Positions 55,293 to 64,000 of a stretch of DNA of 64,000 bases are shown one piece after another. The notes beneath the pieces were generated by a model, which worked only from the letters and a program-made list of their open reading frames with translations, was not told the origin of the DNA and made no database searches. How positions within the stretch are numbered: the first letter of the stretch is position 1; each line of letters starts with the position of its first letter. Origin of the DNA: Enterovirga aerilata. Its GTDB lineage: Bacteria; Pseudomonadota; Alphaproteobacteria; Rhizobiales; Beijerinckiaceae. A program made the position numbers and the translations under genes. The DNA is taken from assembly GCF_013044135.1 (NCBI RefSeq), contig NZ_JABEPP010000002.1, positions 310,001-374,000 of the forward strand, read 5' to 3'.

Positions 55293-55392
55293 AGCCATCC
55301 GGGCCGCGCATGGTCTTCCCGCGACGCCGGTTCCCACATCGGCGGACGATGCGCTAAGCAGCCCGCGCAGCCACATCGCCCGAGCGGAGCCC

Positions 55393-55818
55393 ATGAGCGC
55401 CTACGACCCGTCGAACGTCTTCGCCAAGATCCTGCGCGGCGAGATGCCGGCCGAGAAGGTCTACGAGGACGCCAAGACCCTCGCCTTCATGGACATCATG
55501 CCGCGCACCGACGGGCACGTCCTCGTGATCCCGAAGGCGCCGGCCCGCACCTTCTTCGACCTCGGCCAGGAGGATCTCGCCGCCCTCTTCGCCAGCGTGC
55601 AGAAGGTCGCGCGGGCGGCGGTCGCCGGGCTCGGTGCCGACGGCCTCTCGATCCAGCAGTTCAACGAGCCGGCCGGCGGACAGGTCGTGTTCCATATGCA
55701 TGTCCACGTCCTGCCGCGCTGGAACGGCGTGTCGCTGCGCCCGCATACGGGCGAGATGGCGCCCAGGGACGTGCTGGCCGCGAACGCGGAGAAGATCCGA
55801 GCCGCCCTGAAGGCCTAG
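55393..55818 (+). CDS. HIT family protein
   Basis: 141 residues, histidine-triad nucleotide hydrolase. The HxHxHxx site reads HMHVHVLPR and is preceded by GQVVF. Acts on AMP-lysine-like or adenosine conjugates. Its end overlaps the convergent moeA end by four bases. Confidence 0.93.
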   Translation: MSAYDPSNVFAKILRGEMPAEKVYEDAKTLAFMDIMPRTDGHVLVIPKAPARTFFDLGQEDLAALFASVQKVARAAVAGLGADGLSIQQFNEPAGGQVVFHMHVHVLPRWNGVSLRPHTGEMAPRDVLAANAEKIRAALKA

Positions 55819-57041
55819 CAGAAGCGATCGAGCCGGATGAGGCGGCAGCGCTCGCCCGCCTTCGCGGCAGGCGCGTGCGGGGTGCGCACGACCAGCGCCT
55901 CGGAGGCGGCCAGGGTGGCGAGCATGGAGGAATCCTGCCGCTGTTCCGGCGTGGCGACGAGCTCGCCCTCGGGCGCTCGCTCGAGCTTCGCGCGCATGTA
56001 GTCCTGGCGCGTGTCGTTCGCCGGGAGGTCGCGGCCGAGGATGCCGGCTTCCGACGGATCTTCCCCGGCGCGCGGATCGCCGAGCAGCGCCCTGATCGCG
56101 GGCGCGACGAACAGGATCCCGCACACGATCGAGGAGACGGGATTGCCGGGCAGGCCGAGGAGAAGCATGGGCCCGAGCCGGCCATGCATGAGCGGCTTTC
56201 CCGGCCTGAGCGCGACACGCCAGAACCCGAGCTCCATCCCGCCCTGTGCCAGCGCCGTCTGCACGAGGTCGTGCTCGCCGACCGAGGCGCCGCCGAGCGT
56301 GACGAGGAGATCGGCCCGGACGTCCCGGGCCGCGCCGATCGCGCGCTGCAGGTCCTCGAGCGTGTCTCGAGCGATGCCGAGATCGATCGCCTCGCCGCCC
56401 GCCCGCTCGACGATCGCGCGGAGCGCATAGGGGTTCGAGGCGACGATCTGGTCCGGGCCCGCGGGCTCGCCCGGACGGACGAGCTCGTCGCCCGTCGCCA
56501 GGATCGCGACGCGCGGCTTGCGCCGGACAGGCAGCTCCGGATGGCCCATCGCGGCCGCGAGCGCGAGCCGGCGCGCATCGATGCGCTCGCCCGCCCGGAT
56601 CAGCACGTCCCCGGCCCGGAAGTCGAGCCCGGCCGGGCGGATGAAGCGGCCGGCGGCCGCGGCGGCGCGGATCTCCACCTCGGACTGCCCGAGATCGGTA
56701 TCCTCCTGGATGACGATGGCGTCGGCGCCCTCCGGGATGGGCGCGCCGGTGAAGATGCGGACCGCCTCCCCTGCCCCGACCCGGCCGGCATGGCCGCGCC
56801 CCGCCACGCTCCGGCCCACCACCCTGAGCCGAGCCGGCAGCGCCGCAAGATCGGCCGCGCGGACGGCGTATCCGTCCATCGCCGAGGCCGCGAAGGGCGG
56901 CTGCGTCCGAAGCGCCGCGAGATCGCCCGCGAGCGTCCGCCCGGCCGCCGCCTCGATCCCGACCCTCTCCGCCTCGACCGGCTCCGCGACGCTCGCGAGG
57001 ATGCGCCGAAGGCCCTCCTCGACGGAGATCAGCGCGGTCAC
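55815..57041 (-). CDS. moeA: Molybdopterin molybdenumtransferase MoeA
   Basis: Inserts molybdate into adenylated molybdopterin. 408 residues; [27 protein letters not shown], the DELVRPGEP strand and [13 protein letters not shown] are typical. The start is a GTG at 57041 that overlaps the moaC stop; the longer frame upstream is shadow of moaC. Confidence 0.95.
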   Translation of the reverse strand: MTALISVEEGLRRILASVAEPVEAERVGIEAAAGRTLAGDLAALRTQPPFAASAMDGYAVRAADLAALPARLRVVGRSVAGRGHAGRVGAGEAVRIFTGAPIPEGADAIVIQEDTDLGQSEVEIRAAAAAGRFIRPAGLDFRAGDVLIRAGERIDARRLALAAAMGHPELPVRRKPRVAILATGDELVRPGEPAGPDQIVASNPYALRAIVERAGGEAIDLGIARDTLEDLQRAIGAARDVRADLLVTLGGASVGEHDLVQTALAQGGMELGFWRVALRPGKPLMHGRLGPMLLLGLPGNPVSSIVCGILFVAPAIRALLGDPRAGEDPSEAGILGRDLPANDTRQDYMRAKLERAPEGELVATPEQRQDSSMLATLAASEALVVRTPHAPAAKAGERCRLIRLDRFC

Positions 57042-57517
57042 GGCTCGGCCCGGTACTCGCCGGAACGGCCGCCGCTCTTCGACAGGAGCCGGATCCCTTC
57101 GATGCGCATGCCGCGATCGGCGGCCTTGACCATGTCGTAGAGCGTGAGGCACGCGACGGAGACCGCGGTCAGCGCCTCCATCTCGACGCCGGTCTGGCCG
57201 GTGACCGCGACCTCGGCCGCGACCCGCACGCCGGGCAGAGCATCGTCGAGATCGCACTCGACCTTCACCTTGGTCAGGAGGAGCGGGTGGCAGAGCGGGA
57301 TCAGTTCGTGCGTGCGCTTGGCCGCCATGATGCCGGCGAGCCGCGCGGTGCCGATCACATCGCCCTTCTTGGCGTCCCCGGCCCGGATCAGCGCGACCGT
57401 CTCGGGCAGCATGACCACCCGGCCCTCGGCCCGGGCGAGGCGCGCCGTCCCGGGCTTTTCCGAGACGTCGACCATGTTGGCCGCGCCGGTCCGGTCGAGA
57501 TGGGTGAGCTCGCTCAC
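57038..57517 (-). CDS. moaC: Cyclic pyranopterin monophosphate synthase MoaC
   Basis: 159 residues, second step of molybdopterin synthesis. [21 protein letters not shown], and [19 protein letters not shown] carry the active-site residues. Start is a GTG overlapping the trpC stop. Part of the trpD-trpC-moaC-moeA unit typical of alphaproteobacteria. Confidence 0.96.
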   Translation of the reverse strand: MSELTHLDRTGAANMVDVSEKPGTARLARAEGRVVMLPETVALIRAGDAKKGDVIGTARLAGIMAAKRTHELIPLCHPLLLTKVKVECDLDDALPGVRVAAEVAVTGQTGVEMEALTAVSVACLTLYDMVKAADRGMRIEGIRLLSKSGGRSGEYRAEP

Positions 57518-58323
57518 GCGACCTCGACGAGAGCCGGCGAAAGGAGCCGGCGCGTCGCCTCGGCGACATCCGCCTGCCGCATCAGGCTCTCGCCGACCAG
57601 GAAGGCGTGGATGCCGCAGGCCTGCAGCCGTGCGATGTCGGCCGGGTTCGCGATCCCGCTCTCGGCCACGACGATGCGGTCCTTCGGGACCATCGGGGCG
57701 AGCCGCTCCGAGGTGGCGAGGTCCGTCCGGAAGCTGCGCAGGTCGCGGTTGTTGATGCCGATCAGGTCGGCGTCGAGCCTGAGCGCCCGCTCGAGCTCCG
57801 CCTCGTCGTGGACCTCGACCAGCACGTCCATGGCGATGGCCTCGGCCGTCCCGATCAGCGCCTGCGCCTCGTGGTCGGTCACGGCCGCCATGATGACGAG
57901 GATGCAGTCGGCGCCCCAGGTCCGGGCCTCGAAGACCTGGTAGGGATCGAACATGAAGTCCTTGCGGAGCGCCGGGAGCGAGCAGGCCCCGCGCGCCTGC
58001 TGCAGGTATTCCGGCCGGCCCTGGAAGGAGGGCTCGTCCGTCAGGACGGAGAGGCAGGTCGCGCCGCCCTCCTGGTAGGCCCTGGCGAGCGCGGCCGGGT
58101 CGAACTCTTCCCGGATCAGGCCCCTCGACGGGCTCGCCTTCTTGATCTCGGCGATCAGCGCCGGCCGCCGCTCGGCCAGCTTCTCCCGGATCGCCGCCAT
58201 GAAGGCGCGCGGCTTCGGCACCGCGAAGGCGCGGTCCTCCATTTCGTCGGGATCGATCCGCTCCTTGGCGGCCTCGATCTCGCGCCGCTTGTAGGCGGCG
58301 ATCTCGCTCAGGATGTCGTTCAT
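57514..58323 (-). CDS. trpC: Indole-3-glycerol phosphate synthase
   Basis: 269 residues; tryptophan synthesis. [16 protein letters not shown] and the VESGI strand mark the active site. Coupled to trpD by an ATGA-type overlap. Confidence 0.97.
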   Translation of the reverse strand: MNDILSEIAAYKRREIEAAKERIDPDEMEDRAFAVPKPRAFMAAIREKLAERRPALIAEIKKASPSRGLIREEFDPAALARAYQEGGATCLSVLTDEPSFQGRPEYLQQARGACSLPALRKDFMFDPYQVFEARTWGADCILVIMAAVTDHEAQALIGTAEAIAMDVLVEVHDEAELERALRLDADLIGINNRDLRSFRTDLATSERLAPMVPKDRIVVAESGIANPADIARLQACGIHAFLVGESLMRQADVAEATRRLLSPALVEVA

Positions 58324-59342
58324 GGAGATCCGTCGTTCGACACCGTGACCAGGCGCTCCAGCGCAGCCTTCGCGGCGCCGCCGTCGACGGAGGCCGCCGC
58401 CTGCGCGACCCCCTCCCTGAGATCGTCCGCCTGTCCGGCAACGACGAGGGCCGCGGCCGCGTTCAGGACTGCGACATCGCGGTACGGGGTCCGTTCCCCG
58501 TCCAGAACGGCGCGCAGCTCGCGTGCATTGTGCTCGGGATCGGCGCCCTTCAGGTCCTCCGGCCGGGCGCGCGCGATGCCCACCTCCTCCGGCGTGATCG
58601 TGAAGGAGCGGATGCTCCCGTTCTCGAGCGCGACGACCTCGGTCGGCCCGGTGGTCGTGATCTCGTCGAGCCCGTCGGAGCCGTGCACGGCCCAGACCCG
58701 TTCGCTCCCAAGTTCCCCGAGCGCGCGGGTCAGCGGCTCGAGCCAGGCGCTGGAGAACACCCCGAGCACCTGCCGCCTCACGCCGGCGGGGTTCGCGAGC
58801 GGCCCGAGCAGGTTGAACAGGGTACGCGTGCCGAGTTCGACGCGGGCCGGCGCGACGTGGCGCATGGAGGCGTGGTGCGTCTGCGCGAACATGAAGCAGA
58901 GCCTCGCCTCGGCGAGGCAGCGCTCAAGGCCGCGCGGATCGAGCCCGAGCCGGACGCCGAGCGCGCCGAGCACGTCCGCCGCCCCGGACTTGGACGAGGC
59001 GGCGCGGTTGCCGTGCTTGGCGACGGTCACGCCAGCGCCGGCCGCGATGATCGCCGCGAGGCTCGAGATGTTGTAGCTGCCGGACCCGTCCCCGCCCGTG
59101 CCGACGATGTCGATTGCCCCCGCCGGCGCGGTGACGCGCAGCATGCGGCCGCGCATCGCCTCGACCGCCCCGATGATCTCAGGCAGCGCCTCGCCCCGGA
59201 CGCGCAGCGCCATCAGGAAGCCGCCCGCCTGCGCGGGCGTCACCTCGCCGGAGAGCAGCGTCTCGAAAGCCTCGCGCGCCTCCTCGCGCGTGAGCGCGGC
59301 GCCGGTCGCGACCTTGGCCAGATAGGGCTTGAACGAGTCCAT
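58320..59342 (-). CDS. trpD: Anthranilate phosphoribosyltransferase
   Basis: 340 residues; adds phosphoribosyl to anthranilate. [16 protein letters not shown] is the PRPP-binding loop and [17 protein letters not shown] follows. The gene follows trpG by six bases. Confidence 0.97.
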   Translation of the reverse strand: MDSFKPYLAKVATGAALTREEAREAFETLLSGEVTPAQAGGFLMALRVRGEALPEIIGAVEAMRGRMLRVTAPAGAIDIVGTGGDGSGSYNISSLAAIIAAGAGVTVAKHGNRAASSKSGAADVLGALGVRLGLDPRGLERCLAEARLCFMFAQTHHASMRHVAPARVELGTRTLFNLLGPLANPAGVRRQVLGVFSSAWLEPLTRALGELGSERVWAVHGSDGLDEITTTGPTEVVALENGSIRSFTITPEEVGIARARPEDLKGADPEHNARELRAVLDGERTPYRDVAVLNAAAALVVAGQADDLREGVAQAAASVDGGAAKAALERLVTVSNDGSP

Positions 59343-59348
59343 GCCGCG

Positions 59349-59969
59349 TCAATGCACGGCGCGGTCAAGCTTGTCACGCCGCGCCGCATTCCACGTTCGG
59401 GCAAGCTCCAGGAAGTTCCCGACCATCAGCCGGCCGTGCTCGGACGACACGCTTTCCGGATGGAACTGCACGCCGTGGATCGGCAGCGCCCGGTGGGAGA
59501 GGCCCATGATGCAGCCATCCGCGGTCTCGGCCGTGACGGCGAGCTCCTCCGGGCAGGTGTCCCGCCTGACGACGAGCGAGTGGTAGCGCGTCGCCCGGAA
59601 GGGGCCGTTGATGCCGCGGAACAGCGTCTCGCTCCGGTGGCGGATCTCGTCCACCTTGCCGTGCATGGGCGCAGGCGCCCGGACGACCTCGCCGCCGAAG
59701 GCCTGGCCGATCGCCTGCAGCCCGAGGCAGACCCCGAGCGTCGGCACCTCCGGCGCGACCTCCCGGATGAGGTCGAGCGAGATGCCCGCCTCGTTCGGGG
59801 TGCAGGGCCCCGGCGACACGACGATCGCATCGGGCGCCAGCGCCCGGACTTCGGCGAGGGTCACCTCGTCGTTGCGCACGACCTCGATCGAGTCCGCGAG
59901 CGGGCCGATGAGGTGGACGAGATTCCAGGTGAAGGAATCGTAGTTGTCGAGGACGAGGACCTTGGGCAT
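59349..59969 (-). CDS. trpG: Anthranilate synthase glutamine amidotransferase component
   Basis: 206 residues; class I glutaminase. LDNYDSFTWNLVH at the start, catalytic Cys in GVCLGLQ, and HPES at the end. ATG at 59969 begins the PKVLVLDNYDSF segment. First gene of the trpG-D-C-moaC-moeA unit. Confidence 0.96.
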   Translation of the reverse strand: MPKVLVLDNYDSFTWNLVHLIGPLADSIEVVRNDEVTLAEVRALAPDAIVVSPGPCTPNEAGISLDLIREVAPEVPTLGVCLGLQAIGQAFGGEVVRAPAPMHGKVDEIRHRSETLFRGINGPFRATRYHSLVVRRDTCPEELAVTAETADGCIMGLSHRALPIHGVQFHPESVSSEHGRLMVGNFLELARTWNAARRDKLDRAVH

Positions 59970-60078
59970 CGGCGGAGAGGCGGGCAGGCTCCCATCTGCC
60001 GCCCGCATGGCGGCTCGGTCAAGGATATCCTTCAGCGGGCGCTAACCGGTCCCGTGCTAGCGCCCGTCCCGGCCCGCG

Positions 60079-61269
60079 ATGCGCATCCTTCTCGCCAATA
60101 CAGGCCATCCGGCCACGATCAGGGGCGGCGCGGAGGCGGCCGTGCTCGACCTTGCGCATGCCCTCGCCGGGCGCGGCCACGAGGTGGCGCTCGTCGTCCA
60201 CCATGCCGGGCGCGAGCTCCGAGAGACCGAGGATCGGGGCGTGCGGGTCCATGCGCTCCCGAACCGGAACCTCTATTTCGGCTTCGACGGACGCCGCCGC
60301 CCGGCTCCGCTCCGGCTCGCCTGGCACGCGCTCGACAGCGCGAACCCGCTCATGGCGGAGGCATTCGGACGCATCCTCGACCGGGAGAAGCCCGATATCC
60401 TCAACACGCATGTGGTCGTCGGGCTGTCGCAGCTCGTCTGGCGCGAGGCGGCGCGGCGGGGCGTCCCGATCGTGCATTACCTTCACGAATACGGGACCAT
60501 GTGCCCGCGCGGCTCGGCCTTCCGCGACGGGCGGCTCTGCGCCTCGCCCTGCATGACCTGCAGCCTTCTCGCCCGCCCGCGCAGGCGCCTGTCGCGGCTC
60601 GTCGGCACGGTCGTGGGTGTCAGCCGCTTCACGCTGCAACGGCATCTCGACTGGGGCTTCTTCCCGAACGCCCGGACGGCCGTGATCCCGAACGTCTTCC
60701 AGGGACTCGCCTTCCGCGCCCGCCCGCCCGCCCGGCCCGGCCCGCTCCGGCTCGGCTATTTCGGCCGCCTGATCCCGGACAAGGGGGCGCATCTCCTGCT
60801 CGAGGCGCTGCGCAGGCTGCCGCAGGACGGCTGGACGCTCGCCATCGCCGGCACGGGCGAGGAGAGCTACGTCTCGGCGCTCGAGGCCGCTTCGGGCCCG
60901 AATGTCCGCTTCCTTGGCTGGACGGGCGCGGAGGCGTTCTTCCCGCAGATCGATCTCCTCGTCCTCCCCTCGATCTGGCCGGACCCCCAGCCGCGGGTAA
61001 CCTTCGAGGCCTTCAGCCACGGCGTCCCCGTGCTCGGGTCGCGCGCCGGCGGCATCCCGGAGGAGATCGACGAGGGCGAGACCGGGTGGCTCTTCGACGC
61101 GGGCTCGGCAGAGGATCTCGCGCGCGTCCTCGCCGCCCGCATCGCGGACCGCGCCGACCGGGCGATCGGCCCCGCCGCCTTGGCCGCGAGGCTTGCGCGG
61201 CTGCAGCCCGATCGGGTCCTGGCAGAGTACGAGCGGGTTTTCGAGGAGGCTCGGGCGGGAGGCGCGTAA
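60079..61269 (+). CDS. Family 4 glycosyltransferase
   Basis: 396 residues, GT-B fold. N-terminal GGAEAAVLDLAHALAGRGHEV and the C-terminal LPSIWPDPQPRVTFEAFSHG with an EX7E-like motif indicate a GT4 enzyme transferring a sugar from a nucleotide donor. No TM. The sugar and acceptor are unknown; it is a lone gene between trp and sec clusters. Confidence 0.88.
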   Translation: MRILLANTGHPATIRGGAEAAVLDLAHALAGRGHEVALVVHHAGRELRETEDRGVRVHALPNRNLYFGFDGRRRPAPLRLAWHALDSANPLMAEAFGRILDREKPDILNTHVVVGLSQLVWREAARRGVPIVHYLHEYGTMCPRGSAFRDGRLCASPCMTCSLLARPRRRLSRLVGTVVGVSRFTLQRHLDWGFFPNARTAVIPNVFQGLAFRARPPARPGPLRLGYFGRLIPDKGAHLLLEALRRLPQDGWTLAIAGTGEESYVSALEAASGPNVRFLGWTGAEAFFPQIDLLVLPSIWPDPQPRVTFEAFSHGVPVLGSRAGGIPEEIDEGETGWLFDAGSAEDLARVLAARIADRADRAIGPAALAARLARLQPDRVLAEYERVFEEARAGGA

Positions 61270-61389
61270 GGACGTCGCTTCGTTGCTTGCGCGGACGCGT
61301 CAGCAACCTCATTTGCTCCCGGAACGGCCGTCGTGATAGGCGGCGCAGCTCAGCCCCTGTTCAGATTCCGTGCCTTTGAGGAGCAACCT

Positions 61390-61713
61390 TTGATCACGCC
61401 CGCCTTCGCGCAAGCACCGGGGCTGCCCGCGACCGACACGCTCATCCAGTTCGTGCCGTTCGTGCTGATCTTCGTGATCATGTGGTTCCTCATCATCCGG
61501 CCGCAGCAGCGCCGGGCGAAGGAGCATGCGGACATGATCAAGGCGGTGCGGCGCGGCGACACGGTGGTGACGACCGGAGGCATCGTCGGCCGGGTCACCA
61601 AGGTCACGGACGATCCGGAGATCGAGGTCGAGATCGCGGACGGCGTGCGGGTGAGGCTCATCCGCACCATGATCGCGGAGGTTCGCACCAAGGGCGAGCC
61701 GGTCAAGGCCTGA
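61390..61713 (+). CDS. yajC: Preprotein translocase subunit YajC
   Basis: 107 residues with one N-terminal TM helix (IQFVPFVLIFVIMWFLIIRPQ), the RPQQRRAKEH loop and GDTVVTTGGIVGRV. The start is TTG at 61390, chosen because GAGGAG lies seven bases ahead and the family N-terminus then follows; a longer reading from 61333 is less likely. First gene of yajC-secD-secF. Confidence 0.93.
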   Translation: MITPAFAQAPGLPATDTLIQFVPFVLIFVIMWFLIIRPQQRRAKEHADMIKAVRRGDTVVTTGGIVGRVTKVTDDPEIEVEIADGVRVRLIRTMIAEVRTKGEPVKA

Positions 61714-61739
61714 CGGCCAGGGGATTCGGCGACGGCGCC

Positions 61740-63347
61740 ATGCTGCGGTACTCGAAAACCAAGACGATCCTGACGCTCGGCGTCATCCTGCTCGGGCTTC
61801 TGCTCGCGGTGCCGAGCATGATGTCGAAGGAGCAGCGCGACGCCTATCGCGCCGCGATTCCGTCCTGGGTTCCCTCCTGGCTCATTCCCCACCGTGCCAT
61901 CGTGCTCGGGCTCGACCTCCAGGGCGGCTCCCACATCCTGCTCGAGGTCGACCAGCCGGACCTGGTCCGGACGCAGGTGGTGGCCCTGCGCGACGACGTG
62001 CGGCGCGTGCTGCGCGAGACCGGGGTCGCGGCCGAGGGAGGCATCCAGACGACGCCGCGCGGCGTGCAGCTCCGGGTCGGCGACCAGGCGGCCCGCGCGC
62101 GGCTCGTGCCGAAGCTGCGCGAACTGTCGCAGCCGATCACCAACGCGATCCTCGGCCAGACCGGCGCCCGCACGGTGGAGGTGACCGAGGGCGAGGGCGG
62201 CCTCGTCCAGCTCACCCTGTCCGAGCAGGGCATCGCCGACCGCGTCCGTCGGGCGGTGGACCAGTCGATCGAGGTCGTGCGCCGCCGCGTCGACCAGCTC
62301 GGCACGACGGAGCCATCCATCCAGCGGCAGGGCGCCGACCGCATCCTCGTCCAGGTGCCGGGCCTGCAGGACCCGACGCGGCTGGAGGAAATCCTCGGCC
62401 GGACGGCGAAGCTGGAATTCCGCCTCCTCGGCGACAGCGGGTCGACGGATACCGAGCTCATGCCGTCGCGCGATTCCGGCGGCCAGCGCGTGCCGGTCGA
62501 GCGCCGGGTCATCGTCTCCGGCGAGGACCTGACGGACGCGCAGCCCGGCTTCGATTCGCGCACGAACGAGCCGATCGTCAATTTCCGCTTCAACCTGCGC
62601 GGGGCGCAGCGCTTCGGCGAGGCGACGACGCAGAATGTCGGCCGCCCGCTCGCCATCGTGCTCGACAACGAGGTGATCTCGGCCCCGCGGATCCTCCAGC
62701 CGATCACGGGCGGGTCCGGGCAGATCTCGGGCCGCTTCACCGTGCAGCAGGCGAACGACCTCTCCGTGCTGCTGCGCTCCGGCGCCTTGCCGGCGAAGCT
62801 CAACATCGTCGAGCGCCGCACGATCGGGCCGGGCCTCGGCCAGGACTCGATCGAGGCCGGCAAGATGGCGACCTATATCGCGACGCTACTGGTCGCGGCC
62901 TACATGTTCGCCACCTACGGCGTCTTCGGCTTCATCGCCAACATCGCCCTGATCGTCCATGTCGGCCTGATCTTCGGCCTCATGTCCGTGCTCGAAGCGA
63001 CGCTGACGCTGCCCGGCATCGCCGGCATCGTCCTGACAATCGGGACGGCGGTGGATTCCAACGTGCTGATCTACGAGCGCATCCGCGAGGAGGCGAGAGC
63101 GGGAAGATCGGTCGTCTCCGCCATCCAGGCCGGTTTCGATCGGGCCTTCGCGACGATCATCGACTCGAATTCCACGATGGCGATCGCGGCCCTCATCCTG
63201 TTCTTCATGGGGTCGGGGCCGGTGCGCGGCTTCGCCGTGGTCTTCATCCTCGGCATCCTCACGACCGTGATCACGGCCGTGACGCTGACCCGCATGATGA
63301 TCGCGCTCTGGTACGCCTACGCCCGCCCCAAGGCCATTCCGTTCTAG
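61740..63347 (+). CDS. secD: Protein translocase subunit SecD
   Basis: 535 residues, RND-type component that uses proton flow to help secretion. TM1 at the N-terminus, LGLDLQGGSHILLEV, a large periplasmic domain and five C-terminal TMs with the AVDSNVLIYERIREE motif. secF starts 11 bases after it. Confidence 0.96.
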   Translation: MLRYSKTKTILTLGVILLGLLLAVPSMMSKEQRDAYRAAIPSWVPSWLIPHRAIVLGLDLQGGSHILLEVDQPDLVRTQVVALRDDVRRVLRETGVAAEGGIQTTPRGVQLRVGDQAARARLVPKLRELSQPITNAILGQTGARTVEVTEGEGGLVQLTLSEQGIADRVRRAVDQSIEVVRRRVDQLGTTEPSIQRQGADRILVQVPGLQDPTRLEEILGRTAKLEFRLLGDSGSTDTELMPSRDSGGQRVPVERRVIVSGEDLTDAQPGFDSRTNEPIVNFRFNLRGAQRFGEATTQNVGRPLAIVLDNEVISAPRILQPITGGSGQISGRFTVQQANDLSVLLRSGALPAKLNIVERRTIGPGLGQDSIEAGKMATYIATLLVAAYMFATYGVFGFIANIALIVHVGLIFGLMSVLEATLTLPGIAGIVLTIGTAVDSNVLIYERIREEARAGRSVVSAIQAGFDRAFATIIDSNSTMAIAALILFFMGSGPVRGFAVVFILGILTTVITAVTLTRMMIALWYAYARPKAIPF

Positions 63348-63358
63348 GACCGAGACCC

Positions 63359-64000
63359 GTGCGCCTGCTCCGCCTCTGGCCGGATGAGACCCGCTTCGAC
63401 TTCATGCGGCTCCGGCATTTCTCGTTCCCGTTCTCGGCGGCGATCTCGATCGCGATCGTCGTCACGTTCCTCACCGTCGGGCTGAACTACGGCATCGACT
63501 TCACGGGCGGCACGCTCATCGAGATGCGGGCCAAGGACGGCAAGGCCGATGTCGGCCCGATCCGCGAGGCGGCGAGCGGCTTCGGCTTCGGCGAGGTCGA
63601 GGTGCAGGAATACGGCACCCAGGGCGGGGTCTCGCTGCGCTTCCGCATCCAGCCGGGCGGCGAGGCCGCGCAGACGGCGGTGGTCGAGAAGACGCGGGAC
63701 GCCTTCGGCAGCGACTACGAGTTCGAGCGGGTGGAGACGGTCGGCCCGCGCGTCTCGGGCGAGCTCGTCCAGGCCGGCACGATCGGCGTCATCCTCTCCG
63801 TGCTCGCGGTCCTGGCCTATCTCTGGTTCCGCTTCGAGCGCGAACTCGCCGTGGCCGCGATCATCGGCACGCTGCACGACATCGTGCTGACGGTCGGCTT
63901 CTACGTGCTGACCCAGCACGAGTTCAACATGACCTCGATCGCCGCGATCCTGACGATCGTCGGCTACTCGCTGAACGAGACCGTCGTCGTGTTCGACCGG
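63359..64000 (+). CDS. secF: Protein translocase subunit SecF, 5' part
   Basis: Partner of SecD, cut by the window edge after 214 codons. Start is a GTG at 63359. Visible parts: TM1 and GIDFTGGTLIEMR, the periplasmic loop, and the second TM block ending TIVGYSLNETVVVFDR, the family signature. Confidence 0.95.
   Translation, partial: MRLLRLWPDETRFDFMRLRHFSFPFSAAISIAIVVTFLTVGLNYGIDFTGGTLIEMRAKDGKADVGPIREAASGFGFGEVEVQEYGTQGGVSLRFRIQPGGEAAQTAVVEKTRDAFGSDYEFERVETVGPRVSGELVQAGTIGVILSVLAVLAYLWFRFERELAVAAIIGTLHDIVLTVGFYVLTQHEFNMTSIAAILTIVGYSLNETVVVFDR

Overview
The window is high-GC DNA of an alphaproteobacterium of the order Hyphomicrobiales (Rhizobiales), probably near Methylobacteriaceae, Beijerinckiaceae or Salinarimonadaceae. 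The evidence is gene order: holB-metG-tatD-MBL hydrolase-mazG-hflX-hfq, ntrX-ntrY-ntrC-ntrB-dusB-ispDF, tatABC-serS-surE, trpG-trpD-trpC-moaC-moeA, dinB-DUF3572-divK-pleD and yajC-secD-secF. No rRNA, tRNA or CRISPR array was recognised.

Region 1 (1-3526): end of a DNA polymerase III delta-prime gene, metG, tatD and an MBL-fold hydrolase, tightly packed on the + strand. Region 2 (3527-15621): a complete 12,095-bp Tn7-like transposon. Its tips share a terminal inverted repeat, it is flanked by a perfect 5-bp duplication (ATCCT), and both ends carry arrays of a short repeat expected to bind TnsB. Its core is tnsA-tnsB-tnsC-tniQ, with tnsB interrupted by a frameshift between the second and third catalytic residues. 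Left cargo: a two-gene unit of unknown function lying inside the left end, a heavy-metal CDF transporter with a divergent MerR regulator and a clear operator, a 26-codon secreted Cys-rich peptide and a lamin-tail-like protein. Right cargo: a probable anti-phage cassette of a SLATT two-TM protein, a CD-NTase and a DUF2235/Tle1-like hydrolase, followed by an ArsR-type regulator. The element separated mazG from the upstream operon.

Region 3 (15630-28955): mazG, hflX, hfq, two NtrB/NtrC-type two-component systems (NtrYX, NtrBC), dusB, ispDF, a CinA-type deamidase, a RatA/Coq10-like protein and lipA. Region 4 (29041-35235): lpd, a GNAT-like gene, surE, serS and tatC-tatB-tatA, transcribed leftward and punctuated by three REP-like palindromic repeats. 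serS carries an in-frame insertion of about 65 codons with codon use unlike its surroundings. Region 5 (35464-48195): small secreted proteins, a MoxR ATPase and its VWA partner, a phospholipase A2-like protein, a Kef-type antiporter, purQ and purS separated by an inserted two-TM SLATT-like gene, RNase R, DUF983, NUDIX and rpmG. Region 6 (48437-64000): pleD/divK, DUF3572, dinB, eipB, a RidA-like protein, a glycerophosphodiesterase, a GNAT-fold protein, a HIT protein, molybdopterin and tryptophan genes, a glycosyltransferase and yajC-secD-secF (secF cut by the window end).

The most notable content is the transposon with its CD-NTase/SLATT/hydrolase cassette, a second SLATT-like gene inside the pur cluster, and the serS insertion. 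All functions are assigned from sequence motifs and gene order; no search was run.
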